A stretch of 64,000 nucleotides of DNA, from NCBI RefSeq assembly GCF_016801775.1, contig NZ_CP069004.1, forward strand, positions 1,240,001 through 1,304,000, read 5' to 3'. This DNA comes from Sulfitobacter mediterraneus (lineage in GTDB: Bacteria; Pseudomonadota; Alphaproteobacteria; Rhodobacterales; Rhodobacteraceae). Below, piece after piece: positions 8,206-18,553 of this stretch; position 1 is the stretch's first letter; every line of letters starts with the position of its first letter. Under the pieces are notes generated by a model. It was not told the DNA's origin. It saw nothing but the letters and a program-made list of their open reading frames with translations, and did no database searches. A program made the translations under genes and the position numbers.

Positions 8206-9726
8206 ATGACAAAATTTTCTGATCTGAATCTGAATCCCAAAGTGCTCAAGGCCGTTGAAGAGGCCGGGTACGAAACCCCTACCCCCATTCAGGCGGGTGC
8301 TATTCCCCCTGCGTTGATTGGCCGTGATGTTTTGGGCATTGCCCAGACCGGCACCGGTAAAACCGCCAGCTTTACGCTGCCGATGATCACGCTTTTGGCG
8401 CGTGGCCGGGCGCGGGCGCGGATGCCTCGGTCTTTGGTTCTATGCCCCACACGGGAACTCGCCGCACAGGTGGCCGAGAACTTTGACACCTATGCCAAAC
8501 ACGTCAAACTGACCAAGGCATTGCTCATTGGTGGGGTGTCGTTCAAGGAACAAGACCTGCTGATTGACAAGGGCGTTGACGTCCTGATCGCCACGCCGGG
8601 CCGTTTGCTTGACCATTTTGAGCGCGGCAAGCTGATCCTGAATGACGTCAAAGTCATGGTTGTGGATGAGGCTGACCGGATGCTTGATATGGGGTTCATC
8701 CCCGACATCGAACGTATCTTTGGCCTGACCCCCTTTACCCGCCAGACATTGTTCTTCTCTGCCACTATGGCCCCCGAGATTGAACGGATCACCAACACCT
8801 TCCTCAGCAATCCAGAGCGGATCGAGGTTGCCCGCCAGGCCACCACAAGCGAGACAATCACCCAAGGTGTGGTCAAGTTCAAAGCCTCCCGCAAAGATCG
8901 CGAAGGGTCAGAGAAACGCAAACTGCTTCGCACTTTGATCGACGCCGAGGGCGAAAAACTGACCAATGGCATTATCTTCTGCAACCGCAAGATGGATGTG
9001 GATATCGTTGCCAAGTCACTGAAAAAATACGGATATGATGCCGCGCCGATCCACGGTGATCTGGACCAAAGCCAGCGTACAAGAACGCTTGATGGCTTTC
9101 GCGAAGGCGCGCTGAAGATCCTTGTGGCCTCTGACGTGGCTGCGCGCGGTCTGGATGTGCCCTCTGTCAGCCATGTTTTCAACTACGACGTGCCCAGCCA
9201 TGCCGAAGATTATGTCCACCGCATCGGGCGCACAGGCCGCGCCGGGCGCGATGGCACCGCAATCATGATCTGCGTGCCGCGCGACGAGAAGAACCTCGAA
9301 GACGTAGAACGTCTGGTGCAGAACGAAATTCCGCGCCTGGACAACCCGTTGGCCAAGGGTCAGCCGAAAGAGGACGTCAAAGCAGAGACCAAGCCAGCAG
9401 AAAGCGCCGAGGGCGAAAAACCCAAGCGCAGCCGCTCGCGCTCCCGCAAGTCAGACGACAAGCCCAAAGAGGCGGCCCAAACGGCGGAAACGCCTTCAAA
9501 GCCCGCTCAGGAACAGGCAGCCCCCAAGGCCAAATCCGAGGGCAAGCCCAAGCAGGATGACAAACCCCGCGAGACACAGGGCCGCGACAACAGCCAGAAG
9601 GGCCGCAATGACAAACGTGGCCGTGGCCGCAACGATCATCGTGGTGGCCATCAGGTGGTGGGTCTGGGTGATCACACGCCAGAGTTTATTGGCCTCAGCT
9701 TTGATGATCGCCGCAACGCGACCTGA
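8206..9726 (+). CDS. DEAD-box ATP-dependent RNA helicase (RhlE/DeaD-like)
   Basis: The 506-residue protein has all the DEAD-box helicase motifs in order: Q motif (GYETPTPIQ), I (AQTGTGKT), Ia (PTRELAAQ), Ib (TPGRLLD), II (VDEADRMLD), III (FFSATM), V (ASDVAARGLDVP) and VI (HRIGRTGRAGR). After about residue 390 comes a low-complexity basic tail rich in Lys, Arg, Glu and Gly (KPKRSRSRSRK, KGRNDKRGRGRNDHRGG), typical of RNA-binding extensions in RhlE-like proteins. It probably remodels structured RNA during ribosome assembly, cold response or decay. RNase J is encoded convergently downstream. The ATG at 8206 matches the family's N-terminus; only a weak GGA precedes it. Confidence 0.93.
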   Translation: MTKFSDLNLNPKVLKAVEEAGYETPTPIQAGAIPPALIGRDVLGIAQTGTGKTASFTLPMITLLARGRARARMPRSLVLCPTRELAAQVAENFDTYAKHVKLTKALLIGGVSFKEQDLLIDKGVDVLIATPGRLLDHFERGKLILNDVKVMVVDEADRMLDMGFIPDIERIFGLTPFTRQTLFFSATMAPEIERITNTFLSNPERIEVARQATTSETITQGVVKFKASRKDREGSEKRKLLRTLIDAEGEKLTNGIIFCNRKMDVDIVAKSLKKYGYDAAPIHGDLDQSQRTRTLDGFREGALKILVASDVAARGLDVPSVSHVFNYDVPSHAEDYVHRIGRTGRAGRDGTAIMICVPRDEKNLEDVERLVQNEIPRLDNPLAKGQPKEDVKAETKPAESAEGEKPKRSRSRSRKSDDKPKEAAQTAETPSKPAQEQAAPKAKSEGKPKQDDKPRETQGRDNSQKGRNDKRGRGRNDHRGGHQVVGLGDHTPEFIGLSFDDRRNAT

Positions 9727-9746
9727 TCAAACGGACACGCGTACAA

Positions 9747-9780
9747 AAAAGGCCCCGCAATTTGCGGGGCCTTTTGTTTT
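9747..9780. terminator. Bidirectional Rho-independent terminator
   Basis: A near-perfect inverted repeat (GGCCCCGCAA at 9751-9760 and TTGCGGGGCC at 9762-9771) is flanked by an A-run on the left and TTTTGTTTT on the right, so each strand has a GC stem followed by a T-run. It sits between the convergent ends of the helicase gene and RNase J and should stop both transcripts. Confidence 0.93.
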
Positions 9781-9799
9781 GCATGGGTGGAAAACCGGC

Positions 9800-11467
9800 T
9801 CAACTCAGCCGGCTCACCACGATTGTTACTTCCGGCTTTTTGCCGATTTCGTCCTGTGCGGACTGACGCACCACGCGTTTCAGACCATCGTGCAGCTTGT
9901 CATCGTCGCGCAATGTCGCTGCCTTGGACCGGCCAAGCCATTGGCGAAGGTCTTCCTCCAGCACATCGACCAGCGGTGCCTTGGATCGGCCCGTTTCCGG
10001 CAGCCCCATCATATCCACCCAAGGATCGCCCAGAGGTTCGTCATCGGTGTCCATGATCACAGTCACGGTCACATGCCCATTCAGCGCCATGCGGATACGA
10101 TCCCGCACCACACCATCAAGCGCACCGATTTGCACCGAACCGTCCAGGTAGGTGCGGCCGGTTTCGATGTATTCCGCCACTTTCGGCTCATTGCCGGACA
10201 GATCAATCATCATGCCGTTCACAGCCAGCACACCTTTGATGCCCTTGGCTTCGGCCAGCTTGGCATGTTCGCGCAGATGGCGGTGTTCGCCGTGCATCGG
10301 AATCAGCACTTGCGGTTTGACCACATCATGCAGCGTTTCGAGATCCGGGCGGTTGGCGTGACCGGACACGTGATAAAGACCGGAGCTGTCATCCACCACA
10401 TCCACTCCCTTTTCAGAGAACTGGTTGATGATGCGAATAACGCCGCGTTCGTTGCCCGGGATGGTCTTGGAGGAAAACAGGAACATGTCCCCTTCCTTCA
10501 TCTCGATCCCCTGATACTTGCCCCGCGCCAGCTGCGCCGAGGCTGCACGGCGCTCGCCTTGCGAGCCCGTCACCAACAGCATCAGATTTTCGCGTGGCAC
10601 CGCGCGGGCCTCTTCGGGGCTGATCACATTGGGGAAATCCTTCATCACCCCGGTTTCCAGCGCCGCCTCGACCATGCGTTTCATCGCACGGCCCAGCAAG
10701 ACAATCGACCGCCCGGCCTTGTCCCCCGCCACGGCAAGGGTTTTCACCCGCGCCACGTTGGAGGCAAAGGTGGTTGCGACAACCATTCCTTCGGCGCTTG
10801 AAACCAGCTTTTCAATCTCGGGGCCAACGGTCACTTCAGACCGGCCCGGCGCGGGCGAAAAGACATTGGTACTGTCGCAGACCAGCGCCTTGACGCCATC
10901 CTTGCAGACTTCGGCCCAAAGATCGGGGTCATAGGCCTCACCCACACCCGGCGTGGTGTCGATCTTGAAATCACCCGAATGGATCACGCGGCCCGCAGGT
11001 GTATCAATCACCATGGCCGAGGATTCAGGGATCGAATGCGAGATCGGCAAAAAGCTGATGCTGAATGGACCGACTTTGATCTGTTCTGGATAAGCCCCGA
11101 CAACACTGATCGCGTCTTCGGGGTGACCGTGTTCAGACATCTTGCGATGGGCGATATTGGCGGTGAACCGGCGCGCATAGATTGGCGCGCGCAGCATGTC
11201 ATAGGTGTGGGCCACGGCGCCGATATGATCCTCATGGGCGTGGGTGATAAACACCGCCTCAATCTGGTCACGGCGTTCCTTCAGCCAGGCAATATCGGGC
11301 AGGATCAGATCCACGCCGGGGCTGCCATCCATGTCGGGGAAGGCCACGCCAAGGTCCACGACGATCAGCCGCTCCTTGCCCGGTTTCCCATAGCCATAGA
11401 CATAGGCATTCATGCCAATTTCACCGGCCCCACCGAGGGGCAGGTAGATTAATCTTTCACTGCTCAT
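9800..11467 (-). CDS. rnj: Ribonuclease J
   Basis: RNase J is a metallo-beta-lactamase-fold ribonuclease with endo- and 5'-exonuclease activity that matures and degrades RNA. The 555-residue length is typical. The metal-binding motif is THAHEDHIGA near residue 75. Other family blocks are LPLGGAGEIGMNAYVY at the N-terminus, ISHSIPESSAMVI, HSGDFKID, CDSTN and VSGHANRPDL, followed by a beta-CASP region and a C-terminal domain. The gene is the last of the long nuo-birA-coaX-rnj unit; its ATG overlaps the coaX stop by one base (TAATG). Confidence 0.95.
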   Translation of the reverse strand: MSSERLIYLPLGGAGEIGMNAYVYGYGKPGKERLIVVDLGVAFPDMDGSPGVDLILPDIAWLKERRDQIEAVFITHAHEDHIGAVAHTYDMLRAPIYARRFTANIAHRKMSEHGHPEDAISVVGAYPEQIKVGPFSISFLPISHSIPESSAMVIDTPAGRVIHSGDFKIDTTPGVGEAYDPDLWAEVCKDGVKALVCDSTNVFSPAPGRSEVTVGPEIEKLVSSAEGMVVATTFASNVARVKTLAVAGDKAGRSIVLLGRAMKRMVEAALETGVMKDFPNVISPEEARAVPRENLMLLVTGSQGERRAASAQLARGKYQGIEMKEGDMFLFSSKTIPGNERGVIRIINQFSEKGVDVVDDSSGLYHVSGHANRPDLETLHDVVKPQVLIPMHGEHRHLREHAKLAEAKGIKGVLAVNGMMIDLSGNEPKVAEYIETGRTYLDGSVQIGALDGVVRDRIRMALNGHVTVTVIMDTDDEPLGDPWVDMMGLPETGRSKAPLVDVLEEDLRQWLGRSKAATLRDDDKLHDGLKRVVRQSAQDEIGKKPEVTIVVSRLS

Positions 11468-12243
11468 TAGTAAGCATTTTCCTTGTTGTATTTATGGATG
11501 ACGGTCAGCCCGTGCATCGTCAGGTCATCTTCGATGACGTCAAATAGATCTTCGGTTTGCGCAAACAACGGGGCCAGTCCGCCGGTTGCTATGATTTTCA
11601 TTTTCTGGTCGCGTTCGGCCTTGATCCGGGCGCAGATCTCTTTGACCAGCCCGACATAGCCCCAAAAGACGCCCGATTGCATACAGGCGACGGTATTAGT
11701 GCCTACTACACGCTGCGGCTTGGTAATGTCCACATGCGGTAGCGCGGCGGCGGCCATATGCAGCGCTTCGAGTGACAGATTTACACCGGGGGCGATCACG
11801 CCGCCCACATAGGCACCATCCCGGCCCGCCACGTCAAAGGTCGTCGCAGTGCCAAAGTCCACCACAATCAGGTTGCCGCCATGGCGGTCAAAGGCTCCTG
11901 CGGTGTTGACCAAACGGTCTGGCCCGACAATCGTGCCCTGATCCACACGCGGAAGCGCTGGCAACAGGCAGTCAGGCTTGCCCACCACCAGCGGGCGACA
12001 ACCAAAAAACTGATCGGAGAACACCCGCAGATTGAACACAACCCTTGGCACGGTAGAGGAAATGATCACCTCGGTGATCTTTGGATCAATGCCGTAGTGT
12101 TCCAGCAAGGTCGAGAACCACGTGAAATAGGCATCCGCCGTGCGCGCATGATGGGTCGAGGTTCGCATGGTGCAGAGGAATTTCTCCCCGTCCCAGATCG
12201 AAAAAACCGTGTTGGTGTTGCCGCAGTCAATGGCCAGAAGCAT
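11467..12243 (-). CDS. coaX: Type III pantothenate kinase
   Basis: CoaX phosphorylates pantothenate, the first step of coenzyme A synthesis. The 258-residue protein shows the ASKHA-fold phosphate loop MLLAIDCGNTNTVFSIW at its N-terminus, DQGTIVGPDRLVN, and VDFGTATTFDV, which carries the second phosphate loop and catalytic Asp. I used the ATG at 12241-12243, preceded by GGAGG at good distance; longer in-frame starts add a non-family N-terminus. It overlaps rnj by one base and follows birA by 19 nt. Confidence 0.95.
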   Translation of the reverse strand: MLLAIDCGNTNTVFSIWDGEKFLCTMRTSTHHARTADAYFTWFSTLLEHYGIDPKITEVIISSTVPRVVFNLRVFSDQFFGCRPLVVGKPDCLLPALPRVDQGTIVGPDRLVNTAGAFDRHGGNLIVVDFGTATTFDVAGRDGAYVGGVIAPGVNLSLEALHMAAAALPHVDITKPQRVVGTNTVACMQSGVFWGYVGLVKEICARIKAERDQKMKIIATGGLAPLFAQTEDLFDVIEDDLTMHGLTVIHKYNKENAY

Positions 12244-12262
12244 ATCTTGGCCTCCTTTTGGG

Positions 12263-12997
12263 TTAGAAATAGACATCCGCCGCTGTGATCGCGGCGCGGC
12301 CATTGGCCGTTTGCAAGATCAGATTGCCCGCCTCATCGACATCCTCAAAGGTGCCAACGGTTTCATCCCGCATTGTGCGGGCAGTGATCACTTCGCCCAG
12401 TTTGGCCGCATGAGACAGCCACGCCCGGCGGATCGGGGCAAATCCATGTGCGGTAAACTGGGTCTCCAGCACCGCATATTCCGCCGCGAGTACGTCCAGA
12501 AACACCTCAGGTGCGACATTGATATCCAGCGTTCCGGCCAGCGACATCGGCGTCAGCGCCCGCGCCTCGACCTCACCGGCGCCGGGGGCATGGGCCAGAT
12601 TGACGCCGATGCCGATCACCAGGTGATCGCCGATGCTTTCCAGCAGAATACCCGCGACCTTACCGCCCTTGAGCAATACATCATTGGGCCATTTGAGTGC
12701 AAAAGCCTGTGCCTGCCCCGTGACCTCGACAAAGGTCCGATAGAGCGCCAGTGAGGTCACGAAACTGCGCAGGGCAGCCACGCCCGGCTCTTCTCGCCGC
12801 CGCATGATCAGGGTGCCTGCAAAATTGCCACGCGGGGTGGACCAGGCCCGCCCGCGCCGCCCGCGCGCGTTGGTTTGTTCCAGCGCCAGTATCCACGCAG
12901 GTCCGGACAACGTGGGCGCCATACGCGCCGCCTCGGACAGGGTTGAATCCAGCACATCAAAAACATGCCGCCCATAGCCATCCGGCCAGGCGGTCAT
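12263..12997 (-). CDS. birA: Biotin-[acetyl-CoA-carboxylase] ligase (class I, no DNA-binding domain)
   Basis: This enzyme activates biotin with ATP and attaches it to a lysine of biotin carboxyl-carrier domains. The 244-residue protein has the biotin-binding loop ARGRRGRAW (residues ~45-53), the catalytic segment LKWPNDVLL with Lys, and GGKVAGILLES and VIGIGVNL. It lacks an N-terminal helix-turn-helix, so it is not expected to act as the biotin repressor. A likely client in this window is the methylcrotonyl-CoA carboxylase alpha subunit at 35.3-37.2 kb, besides acetyl-CoA and propionyl-CoA carboxylases. It lies 51 nt after nuoN. Confidence 0.95.
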   Translation of the reverse strand: MTAWPDGYGRHVFDVLDSTLSEAARMAPTLSGPAWILALEQTNARGRRGRAWSTPRGNFAGTLIMRRREEPGVAALRSFVTSLALYRTFVEVTGQAQAFALKWPNDVLLKGGKVAGILLESIGDHLVIGIGVNLAHAPGAGEVEARALTPMSLAGTLDINVAPEVFLDVLAAEYAVLETQFTAHGFAPIRRAWLSHAAKLGEVITARTMRDETVGTFEDVDEAGNLILQTANGRAAITAADVYF

Positions 12998-13048
12998 GTT
13001 TTCACCATGTCTTCAAAGCACGGCATCACAGCCGGCAGGCAGGCACCG

Positions 13049-14491
13049 TCAGTTGACAAGCGCACCCGCCGCCGCCGCTGCGGCCCCTTCCACGCCAAAC
13101 ATATTGGCAATGCCAAGCACCATGATCAGCGCCGAAGCAATCAGGAAGCCGCCCAATATCCCGCCACGCGAATTGTCGAGCTGTTCGGATTGTTCCTCAC
13201 CAAAGTACATGTAGAAAACGATCCGCAGATAGTAATAGGCACCGATCACAGAGGCGATCACACCGGCAATCGCCAGCCACACCAGATCAGCCTCATAGGC
13301 GGCCCGCAGCACGTAAAGCTTGCCAAAGAAGCCCAGCATCGGCGGCACGCCCGCAAGCGAGAACAGCAGAACCAGCATCGCCAGGGCACGGCCCGGATTG
13401 GTTTTGGAGTACATGTTCAGCGACGAAATATCCGTGACCGGTGCGCCGTCCTTCTGCATCATCAGGATGAAGGCAAAGGTGCCGACATTCATCGTCACAT
13501 AGATCGCCATATAGACCAGCATCGCCTGCACACCCAACACGGTACCGGCCGCCAGACCCATCAGGGCGTAACCCATATGCGCGATGGACGAAAACGCCAT
13601 CAGACGTTTGATGTTGGTCTGGCCAATCGCCGCAATCGCGCCAAGGAACATTGACAGCACCGAGAGCAGTGCAACAATCTGGCTCCAGTCGCTGACCGCG
13701 TTGCCAAAGGCATCATGCAGCACACGTGCAAACAGACCCATCGCCGCAACCTTGGGCGCAGTGGCAAAAAACGCGGTAACCGGGGTTGGAGACCCTTCAT
13801 AAACGTCAGGGGTCCACATGTGGAACGGCACCGCGGATACCTTGAACGCCATGCCCGAGATCAGGAACACCAGACCAAACAGCAGCCCCAGCGAGACATT
13901 GCCCGATTGTGCGGTGGTGATGATACCGGAGAACAGCGTTGTGCCCGCGTAACCATAAACCAGCGATGCACCATAGAGCAGCAAACCAGAGCTGAGCGCG
14001 CCCAGCACAAAGTACTTCAGGCCGGCCTCAGTGGATTTGACAGAGTCGCGGCGCAGGGAGGCAACGACGTAAAGTGCCAGCGATTGCAGCTCCAAACCCA
14101 TGTAAAGTGCCATCAAGTCGCCCGCGCTGACCATCATCATCATGCCCACGGCAGAAAGTGCCACCAGCATCGGATACTCAAACCGCAGCAAACCGCGCGA
14201 TTTCATATAGCCTTCGGACATCACCAGAACCGCCGCTGCGGACAGCAGGATCGTCACCTTGGCAAAGCGGGCAAAGCCATCCTCGATGAACATCCCATCA
14301 AAGGCCACGCGCGTGCCCTCACCCGTCAGGCCAATCCATGCCGCCAGCGCGACAAAGACGATGGCCGTCAGCCAGACCAGCAAACCACCGGTTTTGTCCT
14401 TGGTGGTATAGACCGCCCCCATCAGCCCCAACAGCGCAAAGGCTGAGAGCAGAATCTCGGGCAGGATGATATTCAGATCAGCGGAAATCAT
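13049..14491 (-). CDS. nuoN: NADH-quinone oxidoreductase subunit N
   Basis: NuoN is one of the three antiporter-like subunits in the membrane arm of complex I and helps pump protons. The 480-residue protein has about 14 membrane helices, [22 protein letters not shown] sequence around residues 125-145 with the conserved Glu, and the discontinuous-helix region [19 protein letters not shown] with its Lys and Pro. The C-terminus is rich in Ala. The ATG at 14489-14491 follows AAGGA. The gene is 13 nt after nuoM and is the last nuo subunit of the operon, followed by birA. Confidence 0.97.
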   Translation of the reverse strand: MISADLNIILPEILLSAFALLGLMGAVYTTKDKTGGLLVWLTAIVFVALAAWIGLTGEGTRVAFDGMFIEDGFARFAKVTILLSAAAVLVMSEGYMKSRGLLRFEYPMLVALSAVGMMMMVSAGDLMALYMGLELQSLALYVVASLRRDSVKSTEAGLKYFVLGALSSGLLLYGASLVYGYAGTTLFSGIITTAQSGNVSLGLLFGLVFLISGMAFKVSAVPFHMWTPDVYEGSPTPVTAFFATAPKVAAMGLFARVLHDAFGNAVSDWSQIVALLSVLSMFLGAIAAIGQTNIKRLMAFSSIAHMGYALMGLAAGTVLGVQAMLVYMAIYVTMNVGTFAFILMMQKDGAPVTDISSLNMYSKTNPGRALAMLVLLFSLAGVPPMLGFFGKLYVLRAAYEADLVWLAIAGVIASVIGAYYYLRIVFYMYFGEEQSEQLDNSRGGILGGFLIASALIMVLGIANMFGVEGAAAAAAGALVN

Positions 14492-14504
14492 CGCGTGGTC
14501 CTTC

Positions 14505-16067
14505 TTAATGAGTGGCTTCGGCGGATTGGACAGCGGTATCAGCCGCGTCCAGCGCCACAGTGTAGTTTTCAACCAGCGCCGCAACGGACGGGCCGATCAT
14601 ATCAAGCACCAGTGCCGGATAGACCCCCAAGAGCAGGGTCATCACCACCAGTGGCGCAAAGATCCAGCGCTCACGCGGGGTCATATCGGTGATCGCCTTG
14701 AGGCTTTCCTTGATCAGGTCGCCCATGACCACCCGGCGGTACAGCCAAAGTGCATAGGCCGCCGAAAAGATCACGCCGGTTGTGGCAATCGCTGCAACCC
14801 AGGTGTTGACCTGGAAGGTCGCCATCAGCGTCAGGAATTCCCCGACAAATCCGGAAGTACCCGGCAGGCCGACATTGGCCATGGTGAACAGCATAAAGAT
14901 CATCGCATAGGCCGGCATCCGGTTCACCAGACCGCCATAGGCGTCGATGTCGCGAGTGTGCATCCGGTCATAGATCACCCCAACGCAAAGGAAGAGCGCA
15001 CCGGAGATAAAGCCGTGGCTGATCATCTGGAAAATCGCGCCATCAATACCCTGCTGGTTGGCGGCAAAGATCCCCATGGTGACAAAGCCCATATGCGCAA
15101 CAGATGAATAGGCGATCAGCTTTTTCATGTCTTCCTGCACCAGCGCGACCAGCGAGGTATAGACAATCGCAATCGCCGACATCCACAACACCAGCGGCGC
15201 CATGATATCCGATCCCACAGGGAACATCGGCAGGCTGAAGCGCAGGAAACCGTAGCCACCCATCTTGAGCAGGATCGCCGCCAGAACCACGGATCCTGCG
15301 GTTGGTGCCTGTACGTGGGCATCCGGCAGCCAGGTGTGCACCGGCCACATCGGCATTTTCACCGCAAAGCTGGCAAAGAACGCGAGGAACAATAGTGTTT
15401 GCATCCCGCCGATGATCTGAACGCCCATCACGCTGAAGGTTTCGGACCCAAAGGTGTGTGTCAGCAAGCTCAGCTCGCAACCGCCGATACATGTGGTGCC
15501 CGCCTCGGTAAACATCGCCACCATGGCCACCAGCATCAGAACCGAGCCGAGGAAGGTATAAAGGAAGAACTTGAAGCTGGCATAGATGCGGTTGGCCCCG
15601 CCCCAGATGCCGATGATCAGGAACATCGGGATCAGGCCTGCCTCGAAGAACAGGTAAAACAACACCAGATCCAGCGCCATGAACACACCCAGCATGAGCG
15701 TTTCGAGCACCAGAAAGGCAATCATGTATTCTTTCACACGGGTGTTCACGTTCCAGGAGGCTGCGATCACCAGCGGCATCATGAAGGTGGTCAGCATCAC
15801 GAACAGGATCGAGATGCCATCAACACCAAGGCGGTACTTCAGGCCCAGCAGCCAGTCTGCCTCATCGACAAATTGAAACCCGGTGTCGTTGGGGTCAAAT
15901 TCAAACAGAATGAACAGCGAGATCAGGAAGGTCACCGTGGTGGTGATCATCGCGAGCCACTTGGCATTGCGCCCCGCAGCCTCATCATCACCGCGCAGGA
16001 AAATGGCCAGGATCAGCGCCGCAAAGGCGGGCATGAACGTGACAATGGAAAGCAGATGCGAGTCCAT
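14505..16067 (-). CDS. nuoM: NADH-quinone oxidoreductase subunit M
   Basis: NuoM is an antiporter-like proton-pumping subunit of the complex I membrane arm. The 520-residue protein has about 14 helices. Diagnostic segments are [13 protein letters not shown] sequence, [18 protein letters not shown] (conserved Glu), [19 protein letters not shown] (discontinuous helix) and [15 protein letters not shown]. The ATG at 16065-16067 shares one base with the nuoL stop (TGATG) and follows a run of seven G residues that can serve as the ribosome site. Confidence 0.97.
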   Translation of the reverse strand: MDSHLLSIVTFMPAFAALILAIFLRGDDEAAGRNAKWLAMITTTVTFLISLFILFEFDPNDTGFQFVDEADWLLGLKYRLGVDGISILFVMLTTFMMPLVIAASWNVNTRVKEYMIAFLVLETLMLGVFMALDLVLFYLFFEAGLIPMFLIIGIWGGANRIYASFKFFLYTFLGSVLMLVAMVAMFTEAGTTCIGGCELSLLTHTFGSETFSVMGVQIIGGMQTLLFLAFFASFAVKMPMWPVHTWLPDAHVQAPTAGSVVLAAILLKMGGYGFLRFSLPMFPVGSDIMAPLVLWMSAIAIVYTSLVALVQEDMKKLIAYSSVAHMGFVTMGIFAANQQGIDGAIFQMISHGFISGALFLCVGVIYDRMHTRDIDAYGGLVNRMPAYAMIFMLFTMANVGLPGTSGFVGEFLTLMATFQVNTWVAAIATTGVIFSAAYALWLYRRVVMGDLIKESLKAITDMTPRERWIFAPLVVMTLLLGVYPALVLDMIGPSVAALVENYTVALDAADTAVQSAEATH

Positions 16068-18160
16068 CAGTTTGCCCCCCCGCTCATCGTCATCCATGTG
16101 ACAAGGACCGCGATCCCGATCACCATGGCAAAGACATAGGTAAAGATGTAGCCCGATTGCGCCTTACCGGCCAGACGGGTGAAGAAGGGGACGATGCCCA
16201 TGGCGACGCCGTTCAAAGTGCCGTCAATCACGTTGCCATCTCCGCGCTTCCACAAGAAGCGGCCAAGTGCCTTGGCAGGGCCGACAAAGACCACGTTGTA
16301 GATCTCATCAAAGTACCATTTGTTTTTCAGGAATAGATAAAGCGGCTTTTGGTTTTCGGCCAAACGTGCCGGCAGGGTCGGGTTCCAGATGTAGAACCAC
16401 ATCGCCATGAGAAAGCCGCCCAGCATCGCGATGAAGGGACTGACCTTAACCCATTTCGGGGCGTCATGAGCCGCATCCAGCACATGGTTATCCGGAGCAA
16501 AGTAGAGCGCGCCATCACCAGGGTTGCCGCCAAAAGCCGCGTGGTGTTCACCGTCAGAAGCGCCATGATCACCTTCGCCGTGATCGGTTGACGCGCCATC
16601 CACTTGGGCGTCGCCATGCCCGGCCTCTTGGGCCAGCGGAATGTCATAGAACTCCGCAATCTCGTCAGTGTGCCCAAAGAAGCTGCCATACCACAACATG
16701 CCCGAGAACACCGCGCCCAAGGCCAGAACCCCCAGAGGGATCAGCATGGTCATCGGCGATTCATGGGCGTGCTCATGGGTGTGCTTGTTGCCGCGCGGGG
16801 TGCCATAGAATGTCAGGAAGATCAGGCGCCAGCTGTAGAAGCTGGTCATCGCGGCAGCCACAACCAAGAGCCAGAAGCCATACATAGACCCGCCGCCCCA
16901 GGCGCTTTCGATAATCGCGTCCTTGGACAGGAAGCCCGCGAAACCAATATGCGTCAGCGGAATGCCAACACCGGTGATCGCCAGCGTACCAATCATCATC
17001 GCAGCAAAGGTATAGGGGATCTTTTTGCGCAGACCGCCATAGTTCGTCATGTCCTGCTCGTGGTGCATCGCGTGGATCACCGAACCGGCCCCAAGGAACA
17101 ACATCGCCTTGAAGAACGCGTGGGTGAACAGGTGGAACATCGCGGCGGAATACATGCCTACGCCTGCAGCCACGAACATATAGCCCAGCTGCGAACAGGT
17201 GGAATAGGCAATCACTCGTTTGATGTCGGTCTGAACCAGACCCACTGTCGCGGCAAAGAAAGCTGTTGTTGCACCAATCACGGTCACGAATGTCATGGCC
17301 TCAGGCGCAAATTCCATCAATGGGGACATGCGGCAGACAAGGAATACACCTGCGGTCACCATGGTCGCAGCGTGGATCAGGGCAGACACCGGGGTCGGGC
17401 CTTCCATCGCGTCCGGCAACCATGTGTGCAGGAAAAGCTGCGCAGATTTGCCCATCGCGCCGATGAACAGCAAGAAGGCAATCAGGTTGGCCGCATTCCA
17501 TTCGGTCCACAGAAAGCCAACGGTCTGTTCAGCCAGCTGCGGTGCCGCAGCGAATACATCGTCAAAGCGTATGCTGTCGGTCAGGTAGAACAGCGCGAAT
17601 ATCCCCAGCGCAAAGCCAAAGTCGCCCACTCGGTTGACCACAAAGGCCTTGATCGCGGCAGCATTGGCGCTTGGCTTTTTGAAGTAGAAACCAATCAGCA
17701 GATAGGAGGCCACGCCAACCCCTTCCCAACCAAAGAACATCTGCACAAGGTTGTCAGAGGTCACGAGCATCAGCATCGCGAAGGTAAAGAACGACAGATA
17801 GGCAAAGAAACGCGGGCGATAGCTTTCGTTTTCACCAAAGTTCTCGTCGTGGGCCATGTAGCCAAAGGAATAAAGATGCACGAGGCTGGAGACCGTGGTC
17901 ACAACAATCAGCATGATCGCGGTCAGACGGTCCAGACGGATCGACCAATCGGTGCTCAGGCTGCCGCTTTCGATAAAGCGCAGGATCTGGATATGCTCTG
18001 TGGGTCCCTCAAAGGTCAGGAACGTGAGCCAGCTCAGCGCGGCGGACAGGAACAAAAGCGCAGTTGCAACCATCTGTGCAGGTCGTTCGCCGATGATCTT
18101 CCAGCCAAAGCCGCAGATCAATGCGCCAACCAGAGGGGCAAAAAGGAGTGTGGTTTCCAT
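16067..18160 (-). CDS. nuoL: NADH-quinone oxidoreductase subunit L
   Basis: NuoL is the distal antiporter-like subunit of complex I and carries the long lateral helix. The 697-residue protein shows [55 protein letters not shown] and [20 protein letters not shown]. Two soluble loops near the C-terminal third are rich in His and acidic residues: HTHEHAHE at about residues 458-466, and a segment at about 511-543 containing DHGEGDHG and GEHH. A final membrane helix ends the protein. AAGGG precedes the ATG and the gene starts 4 nt after the nuoK stop. Confidence 0.97.
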   Translation of the reverse strand: METTLLFAPLVGALICGFGWKIIGERPAQMVATALLFLSAALSWLTFLTFEGPTEHIQILRFIESGSLSTDWSIRLDRLTAIMLIVVTTVSSLVHLYSFGYMAHDENFGENESYRPRFFAYLSFFTFAMLMLVTSDNLVQMFFGWEGVGVASYLLIGFYFKKPSANAAAIKAFVVNRVGDFGFALGIFALFYLTDSIRFDDVFAAAPQLAEQTVGFLWTEWNAANLIAFLLFIGAMGKSAQLFLHTWLPDAMEGPTPVSALIHAATMVTAGVFLVCRMSPLMEFAPEAMTFVTVIGATTAFFAATVGLVQTDIKRVIAYSTCSQLGYMFVAAGVGMYSAAMFHLFTHAFFKAMLFLGAGSVIHAMHHEQDMTNYGGLRKKIPYTFAAMMIGTLAITGVGIPLTHIGFAGFLSKDAIIESAWGGGSMYGFWLLVVAAAMTSFYSWRLIFLTFYGTPRGNKHTHEHAHESPMTMLIPLGVLALGAVFSGMLWYGSFFGHTDEIAEFYDIPLAQEAGHGDAQVDGASTDHGEGDHGASDGEHHAAFGGNPGDGALYFAPDNHVLDAAHDAPKWVKVSPFIAMLGGFLMAMWFYIWNPTLPARLAENQKPLYLFLKNKWYFDEIYNVVFVGPAKALGRFLWKRGDGNVIDGTLNGVAMGIVPFFTRLAGKAQSGYIFTYVFAMVIGIAVLVTWMTMSGGAN

Positions 18161-18164
18161 GATC

Positions 18165-18470
18165 TCAGCCCTTCATCACGTTGACATCTTCGACCGCGAT
18201 CGTGCCACGGTTGCGGAAGAAACAGACCAGAATGGCAAGACCGATGGCCGCCTCAGCCGCCGCAACGGTCAGGACAAACAACGTGTAAACCTGCCCGACC
18301 AGATCACCCAGAAAGCTGGAGAAAGCGACAAAGTTGATGTTCACCGCCAAGAGCATCAATTCGATGCTCATCAACAAAATGATCACGTTCTTACGGTTCA
18401 GAAAAAGCCCGAAGATGCCAATGACAAACAGCGTCGCCGCTACTGTCAGATAGTGTTCAAGTCCGATCAT
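18165..18470 (-). CDS. nuoK: NADH-quinone oxidoreductase subunit K
   Basis: NuoK is a small (101 residues) three-helix subunit of the complex I membrane arm, homologous to ND4L. The sequence includes the conserved [20 protein letters not shown] helix with Glu and the later [16 protein letters not shown] helix with the second conserved Glu; both take part in proton translocation. It follows nuoJ by 73 nt, a gap filled with palindromes, and its own ribosome site is weak (AAGAATAAG). Confidence 0.96.
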   Translation of the reverse strand: MIGLEHYLTVAATLFVIGIFGLFLNRKNVIILLMSIELMLLAVNINFVAFSSFLGDLVGQVYTLFVLTVAAAEAAIGLAILVCFFRNRGTIAVEDVNVMKG

Positions 18471-18496
18471 CTTATTCTTACACTTTCCGTCTTGCG

Positions 18497-18553
18497 CCGG
18501 TTTCTTCGAAGAAACCGGTCCGATTTTTCCGAAAAATCGGGGCTCAGAGCCCC
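18497..18553. repeat. Cluster of three adjacent palindromes between nuoJ and nuoK
   Basis: Three hairpin-forming sequences follow one another: a perfect 22-nt palindrome at 18497-18518 (arms CCGGTTTCTTC/GAAGAAACCGG), a 21-nt one at 18520-18540 (arms CCGATTTTTC/GAAAAATCGG) and a 15-nt one at 18539-18553 (GGGGCTC/GAGCCCC), the last overlapping the nuoJ stop. They could act as an attenuator, an mRNA-stabilising element or a REP-like repeat unit. There is no long T-run after the stems, so a classical terminator is less likely. Confidence 0.8.

Noticed and set aside
16604..18184. A 526-codon plus-strand frame opposite nuoL.
   Set aside because: Antisense shadow of nuoL; the translated composition is His/Gln/Arg-rich and unlike a protein.
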